Below, piece after piece: positions 8,461 through 16,647 of a stretch of DNA of 64,000 bases; position 1 is the first letter of the stretch; each line of letters starts with the position of its first letter. The DNA comes from Crystallibacter sulfonylureivorans_A (lineage in GTDB: Bacteria; Actinomycetota; Actinomycetes; Actinomycetales; Micrococcaceae). The stretch is from assembly GCF_047607445.1 (NCBI RefSeq), contig NZ_JBLKRT010000017.1, forward strand, positions 1 to 64,000. The letters are read 5' to 3'. Position numbers and translations under genes: made by a program. The notes below the pieces were generated by a model that saw only the letters and a program-made list of their open reading frames with translations, made no database searches and was not told the origin of the DNA.

Positions 8461-9624
8461 TCAGGCCCGATTTTGCCGGTGGATCTCCTCAATGATGCGG
8501 ATGGCGTCGAGGGCATCCGCCGGCTGCACTGGAACCGGTGCTCCATGCTTAATGGCCGCAGCCAGTTGTCGGTAGAACTCCGGGTAGGCGCCGCGCTCGG
8601 ACGGTACTTTGTGGATGTTGCCCGGCGTGCCGAGAGTGCCCCAGCGCTCTTGCGGTTCCACGCCATAGCCGTCTGTTCCGGGCACGGCGCCGGCATTCAG
8701 AGCGGCCTCCTGCCCGTCCATGCCCCAGGAGATGAAGGCCGCGGCAGAGCCGAGCACGCGGAACCGCGGCACCGGCTGCGCGGAAACCAGGTTCATCCAC
8801 AACCGTGAGCGCACGCCGGACTCGTGCAGCAGCGAGACAAACGCATCCTCGTCCGCACCCCATCCGGCCCCTGCCTCGACTCCGCCCGCGGCTCCGGCTC
8901 CGGCCCCTGCCGCCAACTCGGGCTCCGACTCGGCGGACACGGATCGTGCAGCGGGTCCCGCCGCTGGCTCGACCCCGGACCGGGCAGGCAGCGTATGGCG
9001 GGCGGTCTCGCCGTAGACCGTCGCGACCGGGCCGAAGAGCGTCAGCGCTTGGTCGATCAGGTGCACGCCCAAGTCAAACAAGATGCCGCCGCCCGACGCG
9101 GGGTCTGCCGTGGCTTTCCACGCCCGCAGCCCCTCCGGCTTCCACCGCTCAAAGCGTGATTCGAACGTGTGCACCCGGCCCAGTTCGCCGCTGCCGATCA
9201 GCCTCTTCAGCGTCAGGAAATCCGCATCCCAGCGGCGGTTCTGGTACACGGACAGCACGACGCCGGCCTGCCGGGCCTTGGCGATGAGGGCCTCGCCTTG
9301 GGCTGAGACCGGGACAAAGGGCTTGTCCACCACCACGTGCAGCCCGTGGCTGATCGCTGCCTCGGCGAGTGCGTAATGGCTGCCGGGCGGAGTGCCGACC
9401 ACCACCAGGTCCAGTAGATCCGGCTCCGCGAACAGCTCCTCCGCCGTCGCCACGATCCGCGCCGCGGGGTGTGAGGCTGCTGCCTGCTCCGCCCGCTCCG
9501 GACTGGACGTCACGATGGAATCCAGCGAATAGTCCCCGGAAGCTTCCAGGAACGGGGCGTGGAAGACCCGGCCGGAGAGTCCGTAGCCGATCACGGCGGT
9601 ACGCAACGGGTGGTGTTCGGCCAT
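8461..9624 (-). CDS. Gfo/Idh/MocA-family NAD(P)-dependent oxidoreductase
   Basis: A 387-residue sugar/polyol dehydrogenase-like enzyme. The Rossmann start is AVIGYGLSGRVFHAPFLEA, and the family signature VVDKPFVP (about 105) supplies the EKP-equivalent lysine. The C-terminal alpha/beta sheet domain carries GGILFDLGVHLIDQAL with the catalytic Asp/His pair. ATG 9624 follows AGGAGGAGGATCC. Residues about 220-265 are an Ala/Gly/Glu-rich low-complexity stretch (many GAGAGAAGG-like runs), probably a surface loop. It sits just downstream of the IclR gene on the same strand (55-base gap), so the two may be cotranscribed. The substrate is unknown. Confidence 0.88.
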   Translation of the reverse strand: MAEHHPLRTAVIGYGLSGRVFHAPFLEASGDYSLDSIVTSSPERAEQAAASHPAARIVATAEELFAEPDLLDLVVVGTPPGSHYALAEAAISHGLHVVVDKPFVPVSAQGEALIAKARQAGVVLSVYQNRRWDADFLTLKRLIGSGELGRVHTFESRFERWKPEGLRAWKATADPASGGGILFDLGVHLIDQALTLFGPVATVYGETARHTLPARSGVEPAAGPAARSVSAESEPELAAGAGAGAAGGVEAGAGWGADEDAFVSLLHESGVRSRLWMNLVSAQPVPRFRVLGSAAAFISWGMDGQEAALNAGAVPGTDGYGVEPQERWGTLGTPGNIHKVPSERGAYPEFYRQLAAAIKHGAPVPVQPADALDAIRIIEEIHRQNRA

Positions 9625-9679
9625 GGATCCTCCTCCTGTGTCCCGGTGCCGGCGCGAGGCAAGCCAGCTGGGTTCGAGC

Positions 9680-10471
9680 CTATCGGCCGGTGGTCGGCTG
9701 CTCGCGCAGTTTCAGCGTGAGCTTGTGTGCTTCCTCGAGCAGCAGCTTGCCCAGGAACTCCTGACGGTCCGGGCGGAAGCGCTGCTCGATGCCGGTCAGC
9801 GACAGTGCCCAAGCCGGCCGGCCCTGCCGGTCAAACACGGCGGCGCCCATCCCCCAGCTGCCTTCCAGGATCAGACCGGGATTGACCGTGTAGCCGCGTT
9901 CCCGGGTCGCCGCCAGATTGCTGCGAATCTTTTCCGGCGCATGAGCCGGGCCAAACCGCTGCAGCCGGGCACCGCCGTCGTCAAGCAGCCGGTCAATCTC
10001 CTCGGCCTCCAGGAAAGCCAGGATGGCCAACCCCGCCGAAGCAATGCCTAAGGGGAAGCGGACGCCTTCGTGCAGCACGAAAGAGCGCACCGGGAAGCTG
10101 CCCTCCACCCTCACCAGGCAGACGGTTTCGTCGCCGCGGCGGATGGAGAGGAACGCGCTCTCGCCGGTCTCGTCCGCCAGCCGCTGCAGACTGGGCCGGG
10201 CCAGGTCTTCAATGGCGAACCGGCTGGCGGCCACCGAGCCGAGCACGTAGAGCTCCGGCCCCAGATGCCAGCTGCCGGTTTCGGCGTGGTGGTCCAGCAG
10301 CCCTTCCGCGGCCAGCGAGTTCAGTAGCCGGTAGACCGTGGGCCGGGTCAGGCCTGACGCCTGCACAATGTCGCCGAGGGCGGCCCCGGTCTCCGGCGCG
10401 CGGCCCACGATCCGCAGCAGCCTGGCCACCCGGCTAACCACCTGGGCGCCCTGCACTTGTTTCTCCGGCAT
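9680..10471 (-). CDS. IclR-family transcriptional regulator of the sco operon
   Basis: 263 residues. The N-terminal winged helix (about 10-75) reads ALGDIVQASGLTRPTVYRLLNSLAAEGLL, and the IclR effector domain (about 85-255) contains the conserved FLEAEEIDRLL and RERGYTVNPG segments. It is divergent from scoA across 235 bp holding three TCCACA-N-TGTGGA-like sites, so autoregulation and control of the 3-ketoacid operon is likely. IclR proteins of the PcaR branch control beta-ketoadipate genes, but the CoA transferase here resembles ScoAB more than PcaIJ, so the effector could be acetoacetate or another 3-keto acid. Confidence 0.88.
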   Translation of the reverse strand: MPEKQVQGAQVVSRVARLLRIVGRAPETGAALGDIVQASGLTRPTVYRLLNSLAAEGLLDHHAETGSWHLGPELYVLGSVAASRFAIEDLARPSLQRLADETGESAFLSIRRGDETVCLVRVEGSFPVRSFVLHEGVRFPLGIASAGLAILAFLEAEEIDRLLDDGGARLQRFGPAHAPEKIRSNLAATRERGYTVNPGLILEGSWGMGAAVFDRQGRPAWALSLTGIEQRFRPDRQEFLGKLLLEEAHKLTLKLREQPTTGR

Positions 10472-10526
10472 CAGAGTCCCTTCTCGACCGGCGGGCGCCC
10501 TCTGGCAGCCAATTCACCGGAGCGAA

Positions 10527-10569
10527 TCCACAATGTGGACAGTCTATCCGGCCTTGTCCATAGTGTGAA
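10527..10569. promoter_or_regulatory. Two IclR-type operator sites, one perfect and one degenerate
   Basis: 10527-10539 reads TCCACAATGTGGA, a perfect dyad around a central base. 10557-10569 reads TCCATAGTGTGAA, a degenerate copy placed 30 bp away, close to three helical turns, so two dimers could sit on one face of the DNA. A third copy lies at 10634-10646. Binding by the adjacent IclR protein is inference. Confidence 0.65.
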
Positions 10570-10588
10570 TACAAGGTTTACAACGTCG

Positions 10589-10618
10589 TTGACGTGACGT
10601 GCGGAACACCTTTAGGCT
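10589..10618 (+). promoter_or_regulatory. Putative promoter of scoA
   Basis: A TTGACG -35 element (10589-10594) and a TAGGCT -10-like element (10613-10618) separated by 18 bases. The predicted start of transcription would fall near 10625, immediately before the third IclR-type site (10634-10646), a placement that suits repression. Confidence 0.45.
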
Positions 10619-10633
10619 GCCGGATAGACGTTG

Positions 10634-10646
10634 TCCACAAGATGGA
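10634..10646. promoter_or_regulatory. Third IclR-type operator site
   Basis: TCCACAAGATGGA, embedded in a wider TGTCCA...TGGACA dyad (10632-10648). It shares both halves with the sites at 10527 and 10557 and lies downstream of the likely transcription start of scoA. Confidence 0.6.
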
Positions 10647-10706
10647 CAGAAGCGCAGGAACCAGTGGACTCACCGCAGGGGAAAGCACTCAACGAGGAGG
10701 AAGCAG

Positions 10707-11423
10707 ATGTCCAAACTGACCACAGGACCCGCCGCCGCGCTGGCAGGCGTGCTGCACGACGGCATGACCATTGCGGTGGGAGGGTTCGGGCTCTCCGGCA
10801 TTCCCGCCGACCTGATTGACGCGGTGCGTGATTCCGGCGTCAAGGACCTGACCGTGGTGTCCAACAACATGGGCATCGACGGCAAGGGCCTGGGCGTGCT
10901 GATCGAGGCCGGGCAGGTCCGCAAGGTGCTGGCCTCCTACGTGGGCGAAAACAAGCTGTTCGCCCAGCAGTTCCTGGCCGGAACGCTGGAGGTCGAGTTC
11001 AACCCGCAGGGCACCCTCGCCGAACGGCTCCGCGCCGGCGGGGCCGGCATCCCGGCCTTCTACACCAAGACCGGCGTCGGCACAGTGATCGCCGAGGGCA
11101 AGCCGCACCAGGAATTCGACGGCGAACTGTACGTGCTGGAGCGGGGCATCGTGGCCGACCTGTCGCTGGTCCACGCGCACACCGCGGACACCGACGGCAA
11201 CCTGGTCTACCGCCACACCGCCCGCAACTTCAACCCGGTGGTGGCCACCGCGGGCCGCATCACCATTGCCGAGGCCGAGGTGATCGTGGAACCGGGCCAG
11301 CTGGACCCTAACCACATCGTGACCCCGAGCGTCTACGTGCAGCGACTGGTGCAGGCGTCCGACCGCGTCAAGGACATCGAGCAGCGCACCGTCCGCCCCC
11401 GCCCCGCCGTCGTCGGCGCCTGA
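10707..11423 (+). CDS. scoA: Succinyl-CoA:3-ketoacid CoA-transferase subunit A
   Basis: A 238-residue alpha subunit of a family I CoA transferase. The CoA-binding Gly-rich loop is AVGGFGLSGIPADLI, and the sequence runs through VVSNNMG, ASYVGENK, NPQGTLAERLRAGGAGIPAFYT and YRHTARNFNP, a pattern I recognise from ScoA proteins. The enzyme moves CoA from succinyl-CoA to acetoacetate or a related 3-keto acid. ATG 10707 follows AGGAGGAAGC; the frame extends upstream to 10599 without a ribosome site. It is first in an operon with scoB (24-base gap) and a thiolase. PcaI (3-oxoadipate CoA transferase) is the alternative and cannot be excluded by reading alone. Confidence 0.88.
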   Translation: MSKLTTGPAAALAGVLHDGMTIAVGGFGLSGIPADLIDAVRDSGVKDLTVVSNNMGIDGKGLGVLIEAGQVRKVLASYVGENKLFAQQFLAGTLEVEFNPQGTLAERLRAGGAGIPAFYTKTGVGTVIAEGKPHQEFDGELYVLERGIVADLSLVHAHTADTDGNLVYRHTARNFNPVVATAGRITIAEAEVIVEPGQLDPNHIVTPSVYVQRLVQASDRVKDIEQRTVRPRPAVVGA

Positions 11424-11447
11424 GACCAACCCCTGAAGGAGAGAACC

Positions 11448-12152
11448 ATGGCCTGGACACGAGATGAAATGGCGGCCATTGCCGCCAGCGAACTGAACGA
11501 CGGCGACTACGTCAACCTTGGCATCGGCATTCCGACGCTGGTGGCCAACAACCTGCCCGACGGCGTGCGGGTGGTGCTGCAGAGCGAGAACGGACTGCTG
11601 GGCATGGGCCCGTTCCCGTACGACGGCGACGAGGACGCGGACCTGATCAATGCTGGCAAGCAGACCGTCACGGTGCTTCCCGGCGGCTCCATCTTCGACT
11701 CGGCCACCAGCTTCGGCATGATCCGCGGCGGCCACGTGAAGATCGCCGTGCTGGGCGCCATGCAGGTCTCCGGCGCCGGCGACCTGGCCAACTGGACCAT
11801 CCCCGGCAAGATGGTCAAGGGCATGGGCGGCGCCATGGATCTGGTGGCCGGGACCCCGCGCGTGGTGGTGCTGACCGAGCACGTGGCCAAGGACGGCACC
11901 CCCAAGATCGTCAACGAATGCTCGCTGCCGCTCACCGGCGTGCGGGTTGTGGACCGGATCATCACGGACCTGGCGGTCTTTGATATTGAGAACGACGGCG
12001 ATGCCCCCTCGCTGCGCCTGGTCCGCCTTGCACCGGGGGTCACCGTGGCAGAGCTGCGTGAGAAGACCGAGCCGGACTTCGCCGTCGCGCCGGAACTGGA
12101 AGAGGCCCCGGAGACCGATCTGGAAGCCGCACTGGAAGGAACGCACCGATGA
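11448..12152 (+). CDS. scoB: Succinyl-CoA:3-ketoacid CoA-transferase subunit B
   Basis: A 234-residue beta subunit. The catalytic glutamate lies in SENGLLGMGP (about residue 46), which forms the glutamyl-CoA thioester intermediate. GGSIFDSATSFGMIRGGHVKIAVLGAMQV follows, typical of the family. ATG 11448 has AGGAGAGAACC before it. Its stop overlaps the thiolase start by 4 bases (ATGA), so translation is coupled. Confidence 0.9.
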   Translation: MAWTRDEMAAIAASELNDGDYVNLGIGIPTLVANNLPDGVRVVLQSENGLLGMGPFPYDGDEDADLINAGKQTVTVLPGGSIFDSATSFGMIRGGHVKIAVLGAMQVSGAGDLANWTIPGKMVKGMGGAMDLVAGTPRVVVLTEHVAKDGTPKIVNECSLPLTGVRVVDRIITDLAVFDIENDGDAPSLRLVRLAPGVTVAELREKTEPDFAVAPELEEAPETDLEAALEGTHR

Positions 12153-13339
12153 GCCTGAAGGAGCAATTCGGGAAAGACATCCTGCTCACCGGCTGGGGAC
12201 ACTCCCCGTTCGGCAAGCTGGCGGACGAGACGCTGGAATCGCTGATTGTCGGCGTGGCCCGGGAAGCCATTGCCAACGCGGGGCTGGAGCCGGGGCAGAT
12301 CGACGAGGTCTACCTGGGCCAGTTCAACTCCGGCATGGTGCCGCTGGGTTTTGCGTCCTCGCTGGCGCTGCAGGTCTCGGATGAGCTGGCGAACGTGCCG
12401 GCCACCCGGGTGGAGAACGCCTGCGCGTCCGGCTCGGCCGCGGTGCAGCAGGGCGCAAAGTCGCTGCTGGCCGGCACCGCGCGCAACGTGCTGGTGGTCG
12501 GCGCGGAGAAGATGACCCACGCGGGCGCCGACGTGGTGGGTGCTGCCTTGCTAGGCGCCGATTACGAGGCGGCCGGCAAGCCGAGTTCCACCGGCTTCGC
12601 CGGACTGTTCGCCGAGACCGCCAAGCACTACCAGAAGCGCTTCGGCGATGTGGGTGACGTGCTCGGCTCAATCGCGGCAAAGAACCACCGCAACGGCGTG
12701 GCCAATCCGTACGCCCAACTGCGCAAGGACCTGGGCGAGGAGTTCTGCCAGACCCTTTCGGACAAGAACCCGGTGGTGGCCGAACCGCTGCGCCGGACCG
12801 ACTGCTCGCCGGTCTCGGACGGCGCCGCCGCGGTGGTGCTCAGTACCGAGGCACCGCGTTCCGGAGCCGCGGCTGCTGCCGTGCGGCTGGCCGGATTCGG
12901 CCATGCCAACGACTTCATGCCGGCCGAGAAGCGCGACCCCACGGCCTTCGCGGGCAGCCGGGCCGCCTGGCAGCGGGCGCTGGGCATGGCCGGCGTGGGA
13001 CTGGAGGATCTGGACCTCGCCGAGGTGCATGACTGCTTCACGATCGCCGAACTGATCATGTACGAGGTCATGGGGCTGACGGCCGCCGGCGAGGGCCGCC
13101 GTGCCATCGAGGAGGGCACGGTGTACCGCGGCGGCAAGCTGCCGGTGAACCTGTCCGGCGGCCTGAAGGCCAAGGGGCACCCGGTCGGCGCAACCGGCGT
13201 CTCGCAGCACGTGGTCAGCGCCATGCAGCTCTCCGGTACCGCCGGGGACATGCAGCTGCCGGGTGCGCGGCGCGCTGCCGTGCACAACATGGGCGGCTTG
13301 GCGATCGCCAACTACGTCAGCGTGCTCGAAGCGGTCTAG
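12149..13339 (+). CDS. Thiolase-family acetyl-CoA acyltransferase (SCP2-like branch)
   Basis: 396 residues with the thiolase fold. The nucleophilic Cys is in ENACASGSAAVQQG (about residue 92). HDCFTIAEL (about 293) and GGLKAKGHPVGATG (about 340) supply the catalytic His residues. The HDCFT motif and the lack of a CXG motif near the C-terminus place it nearer the SCP-x/SCP2 type thiolases than PcaF-type enzymes. In this operon it would cleave the 3-ketoacyl-CoA made by ScoAB into acetyl-CoA. It starts inside the scoB stop codon and is followed by a 23-bp stem hairpin. Confidence 0.85.
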   Translation: MSLKEQFGKDILLTGWGHSPFGKLADETLESLIVGVAREAIANAGLEPGQIDEVYLGQFNSGMVPLGFASSLALQVSDELANVPATRVENACASGSAAVQQGAKSLLAGTARNVLVVGAEKMTHAGADVVGAALLGADYEAAGKPSSTGFAGLFAETAKHYQKRFGDVGDVLGSIAAKNHRNGVANPYAQLRKDLGEEFCQTLSDKNPVVAEPLRRTDCSPVSDGAAAVVLSTEAPRSGAAAAAVRLAGFGHANDFMPAEKRDPTAFAGSRAAWQRALGMAGVGLEDLDLAEVHDCFTIAELIMYEVMGLTAAGEGRRAIEEGTVYRGGKLPVNLSGGLKAKGHPVGATGVSQHVVSAMQLSGTAGDMQLPGARRAAVHNMGGLAIANYVSVLEAV

Positions 13340-13360
13340 CCACCTGCCGTTCACTCTTCA

Positions 13361-13421
13361 ATCGACTGTACGGATCTGGCCCTTCCGGGATCTTTGGGAG
13401 GGCCAGATCCGTACAGTCGAT
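13361..13421 (+). terminator. Long perfect hairpin terminator after the sco-thiolase operon
   Basis: Perfect 23-bp arms (13361-13383 and 13399-13421) with a 15-base loop, 21 bases after the stop and followed by GGGTTTT. The outer part (GACTGTAC / GTACAGTCGAT) is shared with the hairpin at 57027-57081, while the inner part differs. Confidence 0.85.
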
Positions 13422-13605
13422 GGGTTTTCAGCCCGCCGTCGAAATTTGCGAGCGGCGGAGTGCGGGGTTGGGCCGCGGCCATGCCGCAAGCTCCGGGCTG
13501 GTCATACCGGTGGCCGTGGGCTGGTCATTATCGGCAGCTACGGGCTGGCCATTCGACGCAGATCCGGGCTGCTCCTTCCGGGCATCCGCGCCCGATGCAC
13601 CCGCG

Positions 13606-14265
13606 TCATTGGCTCCTCCGAATGACGCCGGTGTCCAGCAGGTCCTGCAGGCCTCGACGGAACAACTCCTTACCGCCATGGGCCGGATGGCGGATCTTCG
13701 GCACATCCAGACCGCTCGCGGTCACGCTCCGATGCCCGATGTTCCCCACCGCGACCACCGAGTCGATCTTGAACAGCCGGGCCAGATCCTGCCAGAAGAG
13801 CGTGCCGGCCGCGATCTCCGGCGCCGACGGCGTGCGGTTGGACTGCGGCCGCCCGGGCTGGTGCGGATGGAACGGATAGGCGCTCCACAGCAGCGGCAGG
13901 AAATCCAGTTCTGCCAACACGTTCCACATCACCGTGGCGGTGGGTTCGGCCGGGACGGTCAACACCTCCGGCGGCAGCAGGTACCCGTTGTCCGAACCGA
14001 ACATGCTAAAAGGGTCGTGTCCGGAGATCAGCGCCTTGTTCGTGAAGGGGACGCCGGTAACGGTCATGCCGCGATAGCCCGGGGCCTCCCCTACCAGCAG
14101 GACGGTTGGCCGGCGTTCCAGCATTTGCTCAAAGTAGCGGGTGACGTTGTGCCGGCGTGCTGCGTTCTCCGGCAGCTCGGTAGAGAAGAAGTTGCGGCTG
14201 GCGGGCCCGGTCCGGAACGTGCCCAACCGCTCCACAAACTCCCGGATCCCTTGGCGCGCCGTCAC
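13606..14265 (-). CDS. Uracil-DNA glycosylase superfamily protein
   Basis: 219 residues. The motif VLLVGEAPGYRGMTVTGVPFTN (about 50-72) is the active-site A motif of the uracil-DNA glycosylase superfamily (GEAPG-type loop). The DNA-intercalation/His motif appears near the C-terminus as IRHPAHGG (about 195). Such proteins remove uracil or related bases from DNA, though this subgroup (about 220 residues, annotated by domain only) has few characterised members. No iron-sulfur cysteines are evident. It is a single gene, convergent with the thiolase operon. Confidence 0.8.
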   Translation of the reverse strand: MTARQGIREFVERLGTFRTGPASRNFFSTELPENAARRHNVTRYFEQMLERRPTVLLVGEAPGYRGMTVTGVPFTNKALISGHDPFSMFGSDNGYLLPPEVLTVPAEPTATVMWNVLAELDFLPLLWSAYPFHPHQPGRPQSNRTPSAPEIAAGTLFWQDLARLFKIDSVVAVGNIGHRSVTASGLDVPKIRHPAHGGKELFRRGLQDLLDTGVIRRSQ

Positions 14266-14435
14266 CTTCCCAACGTATCCGATCCGGTTCGCAGAACAAG
14301 GGAGGCCTAGCTGACCCGCCTCCTCGCTAAATCGTTAGCAATCCAGTGGCGGAAAGATGCAGCGGGATGGCCCTGTCATGGGGTGATGGGGCACCTATTC
14401 TCCACTCGATCGGAATCTCCGGCTCCAGGCACTCA

Positions 14436-14548
14436 ACCTCGGAGTCAAAAACGCGCCGGGCCCCACCTCGGAGTCCAACAAACGCCGAGCCCCAACCTCA
14501 GAGTCCAACAAACGCCGGGCCCCAACCTCGGAGTCCAACAAACGCCGG
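14436..14548. repeat. Four tandem 30-bp direct repeats in a 376-bp intergenic region
   Basis: The gap 14266-14641 has no convincing gene. Copies begin at 14436, 14465, 14495 and 14525, with period 29, 30 and 30. Each opens ACCTCGGAGTC and continues CAACAAACGCCGGG, with single-base differences (first copy carries CAAAAACGCG, third has CTCAG). The fourth copy runs into the left arm of the bioY terminator hairpin. A plus-strand frame reads the repeat as a 10-residue peptide unit, but it lacks gene-like context. Confidence 0.9.
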
Positions 14549-14588
14549 TGCCCGCCGCGGGAACGAATCCCCGCGGCGGGCACCGGCG
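14543..14588 (-). terminator. Hairpin terminator after bioY
   Basis: Perfect 19-bp arms (14543-14561 and 14570-14588) with an 8-base loop, about 55 bases beyond the bioY stop. It partly overlaps the last tandem repeat copy. Confidence 0.8.
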
Positions 14589-14641
14589 TCGTGCTGTGAA
14601 GTTGTCAGGATGCGGCGGGCGCGGAGCCTGCCGCCAACCCG

Positions 14642-15244
14642 CTAGGCGCGGGCGGAGTCCTTGGGCAGCCGGGCGGCCAGCTTCCAAGCGGCGGGCATGG
14701 CGGCGGCCGCGATCAGGGACTTCACGATGCCGCCGATGATGAACGGGTACAGGCCCCACTCGAGCGTCTGCTGCAGATCGGCGCCCAGCGAGATGGCCAG
14801 CCAGGCCATGCCGAAGACAAAGGTAATCACGGTGCCGGCGAAGAAGGAAACCGTGGCGCCCAAGAACTTCTTGTCCCAGTTGCGCTTGGCCAGCCAGCCG
14901 GTCAGGCCTGCGGCCGCCACGAAGCCCACCAGGTAGCCGCCGGTCGGGCCGACGGCAGCGGCCAGGCCGGAGGAGGCCTCGGAGAACACCGGCATGCCGG
15001 CGACACCGGCCACCCAGTAGAGCGCCATCGCCAGCATCCCGCGCACCGGGCCGAGGGTGCTGCCAACCAGCAGCACGGCCAGGGTCTGGCCGGTGATCGG
15101 GACCGGCCAGAGCGGCACGGCCAGCTGCGCCATCACAGCGGTCAGGCCGGCGCCGCCGATCACCAAAGCGGTGTTGGTCAGGGCGGTGCTGGGGACGAGG
15201 GCATCGGCCAGAACACCCTGGCGCGCGACGACGGCTGTACTCAT
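14642..15244 (-). CDS. bioY: Biotin transporter BioY (ECF S component)
   Basis: A 200-residue membrane protein with about six hydrophobic segments. It has the BioY signature GQTLAVLLVGSTLGPVRGMLAMALYWVAG (about 58-86) and GPTGGYLVGFVAAAGLTGWLA (about 105-125). BioY is the substrate-binding subunit of an energy-coupling-factor biotin importer; some work alone. No bioM/bioN genes are adjacent, so it probably uses ATPase and T subunits encoded elsewhere. ATG 15244 has CGAGAAGGAGCAAAC before it. I saw no clear BirA-type operator in the 250 bases upstream. Confidence 0.93.
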   Translation of the reverse strand: MSTAVVARQGVLADALVPSTALTNTALVIGGAGLTAVMAQLAVPLWPVPITGQTLAVLLVGSTLGPVRGMLAMALYWVAGVAGMPVFSEASSGLAAAVGPTGGYLVGFVAAAGLTGWLAKRNWDKKFLGATVSFFAGTVITFVFGMAWLAISLGADLQQTLEWGLYPFIIGGIVKSLIAAAAMPAAWKLAARLPKDSARA

Positions 15245-15497
15245 GTTTGCTCCTTCTCGAGGGGTTTATCCCTGCGAAACTCCGGATCCGAATCTCGCAC
15301 CACTGTACCGGGCGTCCCCAACGGCGTCGCGGTTTGTGGCGATGATTACGCCATTTCCAGCAGTATCGAGGCAACCGGCCCACGCCGGCCGTGCAGGCTA
15401 AGGCGCCAGGCCCGCGGTCACGCACGGGTCCATGCCGGCCGAGGCGCCAGCTCCGCGCAAGCTCAGGCAGCTCAGCGTGCCCTCGGCCCGAACCGGC

Positions 15498-16484
15498 TCA
15501 GGCGGCCAGGCCGCTGGCCTGCGCCGTCAGTTCCAGGGCGCGCAGGCGCTGCGCAACCGAGGGCGCCTGGAACGCCACGATCATCTCGTCGGCGTCGGCG
15601 TGCTTGGCGAATCCCTCCAGGTACTCCGTCACGGCATCCGGCGTACCGACGGCCGAGTACTTGACCATCTGCTCCACGTGCTGGCCCTGCGGCGAGTCCA
15701 GGATCAGGTCGGCTTCCGCGTCGGTGAACTTCCGGTCCCGGCCGAACAGCAACGAGACCCGGCTGCGCCGGACAATCCGGAACTGCTCCTGCGCTTCCTC
15801 GTTGGTGTCCGCCGCGATCGCGTTCACCCCGGCGATCACGTACGGTTCGGCGAGCTGCTCAGAGGGCTGGAATTCGCGGCGGTAGACGGACACCGCGTCC
15901 TGCAAGGCGTTCGGTGCGAAGTGCGAGGCGAACGAGTAGGGCAGCCCCAGCGCAGCGGCCAGCTTGGCGCCGAACAGCGAGGAACCCAGGATGTACAGCG
16001 GCACGTTACTGCCCTTGCCCGGCGTCGCATCCACGCCCTTGATCCGGGTCTGACCGGTGAGATAGCCCTGCAGCTCCAGCACGTCCTGGGGGAACGAATC
16101 GGCGCTCATCGGATCGCGGCGCAACGCCCGCAGAGTGTTTTGGTCGCTGCCCGGTGCGCGGCCCAAGCCCAGGTCGATGCGGCCCGGATGCAGAGCTTCG
16201 AGGGTGCCGAACTGCTCGGCAATCGTGAGCGGAGCGTGGTTGGGCAGCATGATGCCGCCGGCGCCCAGCCTGATCGTGCTGGTGTGCGCGGCAACGTGGG
16301 CGATCAGCACGCTGGTGGCGGAAGAGGCGATCGACGCCATGTTGTGGTGCTCGGCGTACCAGACGCGCCTGTATCCGAGTTCCTCGGCCCGTTGCGCCAG
16401 CGCCACACTGCCGGCCAGGCTTTCGCCCACGGTTTCGTTGGTGCCGATGGTTGCCAGATCAAGGATGGACAGAGGTACGTTCAC
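15498..16484 (-). CDS. LLM-class flavin-dependent oxidoreductase
   Basis: A 328-residue luciferase-like monooxygenase of the single-subunit, F420/FMN alkanal-monooxygenase-like group. The opening PLSILDLATIG, then GYRRVWYAEHHNMASIASSATSVLIAHVA, TIRLGAGGIMLPNHAPLTIAEQFGTLEALHPGRIDLGLGRAPG, are the family hallmarks of the flavin-binding TIM barrel. I choose GTG 16484 because AAAGG lies 8 bases upstream; the frame extends to 16649 but would add a low-complexity Pro/Arg leader. It is divergent from the methyltransferase gene. Substrate unknown. Confidence 0.87.
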   Translation of the reverse strand: MNVPLSILDLATIGTNETVGESLAGSVALAQRAEELGYRRVWYAEHHNMASIASSATSVLIAHVAAHTSTIRLGAGGIMLPNHAPLTIAEQFGTLEALHPGRIDLGLGRAPGSDQNTLRALRRDPMSADSFPQDVLELQGYLTGQTRIKGVDATPGKGSNVPLYILGSSLFGAKLAAALGLPYSFASHFAPNALQDAVSVYRREFQPSEQLAEPYVIAGVNAIAADTNEEAQEQFRIVRRSRVSLLFGRDRKFTDAEADLILDSPQGQHVEQMVKYSAVGTPDAVTEYLEGFAKHADADEMIVAFQAPSVAQRLRALELTAQASGLAA

Positions 16485-16647
16485 GCCGACGGCCTTTCGT
16501 TGCGGGATGGCCCAGGGTAGTTGCCGCGGGCACACGTCGGGCATAACGACGGCGGTGCCCGCCTTATTTCTTCCCCGTCCCCTCGGTGGGTTGTGGCTGG
16601 TGGCCGGGCGTTCTGCGCGGCGGGATCCCGGCGTAGAGTCTGGAGGC

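Noticed and set aside
10689..12146. Minus-strand 485-residue open frame across scoA-scoB
   Set aside because: Antisense to two recognisable CoA-transferase subunits; its composition (His/Val/Gly/Asp-rich) is typical of shadow frames.
14436..14548. CRISPR array
   Set aside because: The 30-bp units are contiguous with no unique spacers, and no cas gene is present.
14346..14645. Plus-strand 99-residue frame reading the 30-bp repeats as a peptide repeat
   Set aside because: No ribosome site, runs through the bioY terminator and into bioY antisense. Kept only as a DNA repeat.
15245..15497. Biotin-responsive element or riboswitch upstream of bioY
   Set aside because: I saw no BirA-type dyad or conserved riboswitch core in this gap; only loosely similar GCCGGCCG-containing stretches near 15384 and 15435.
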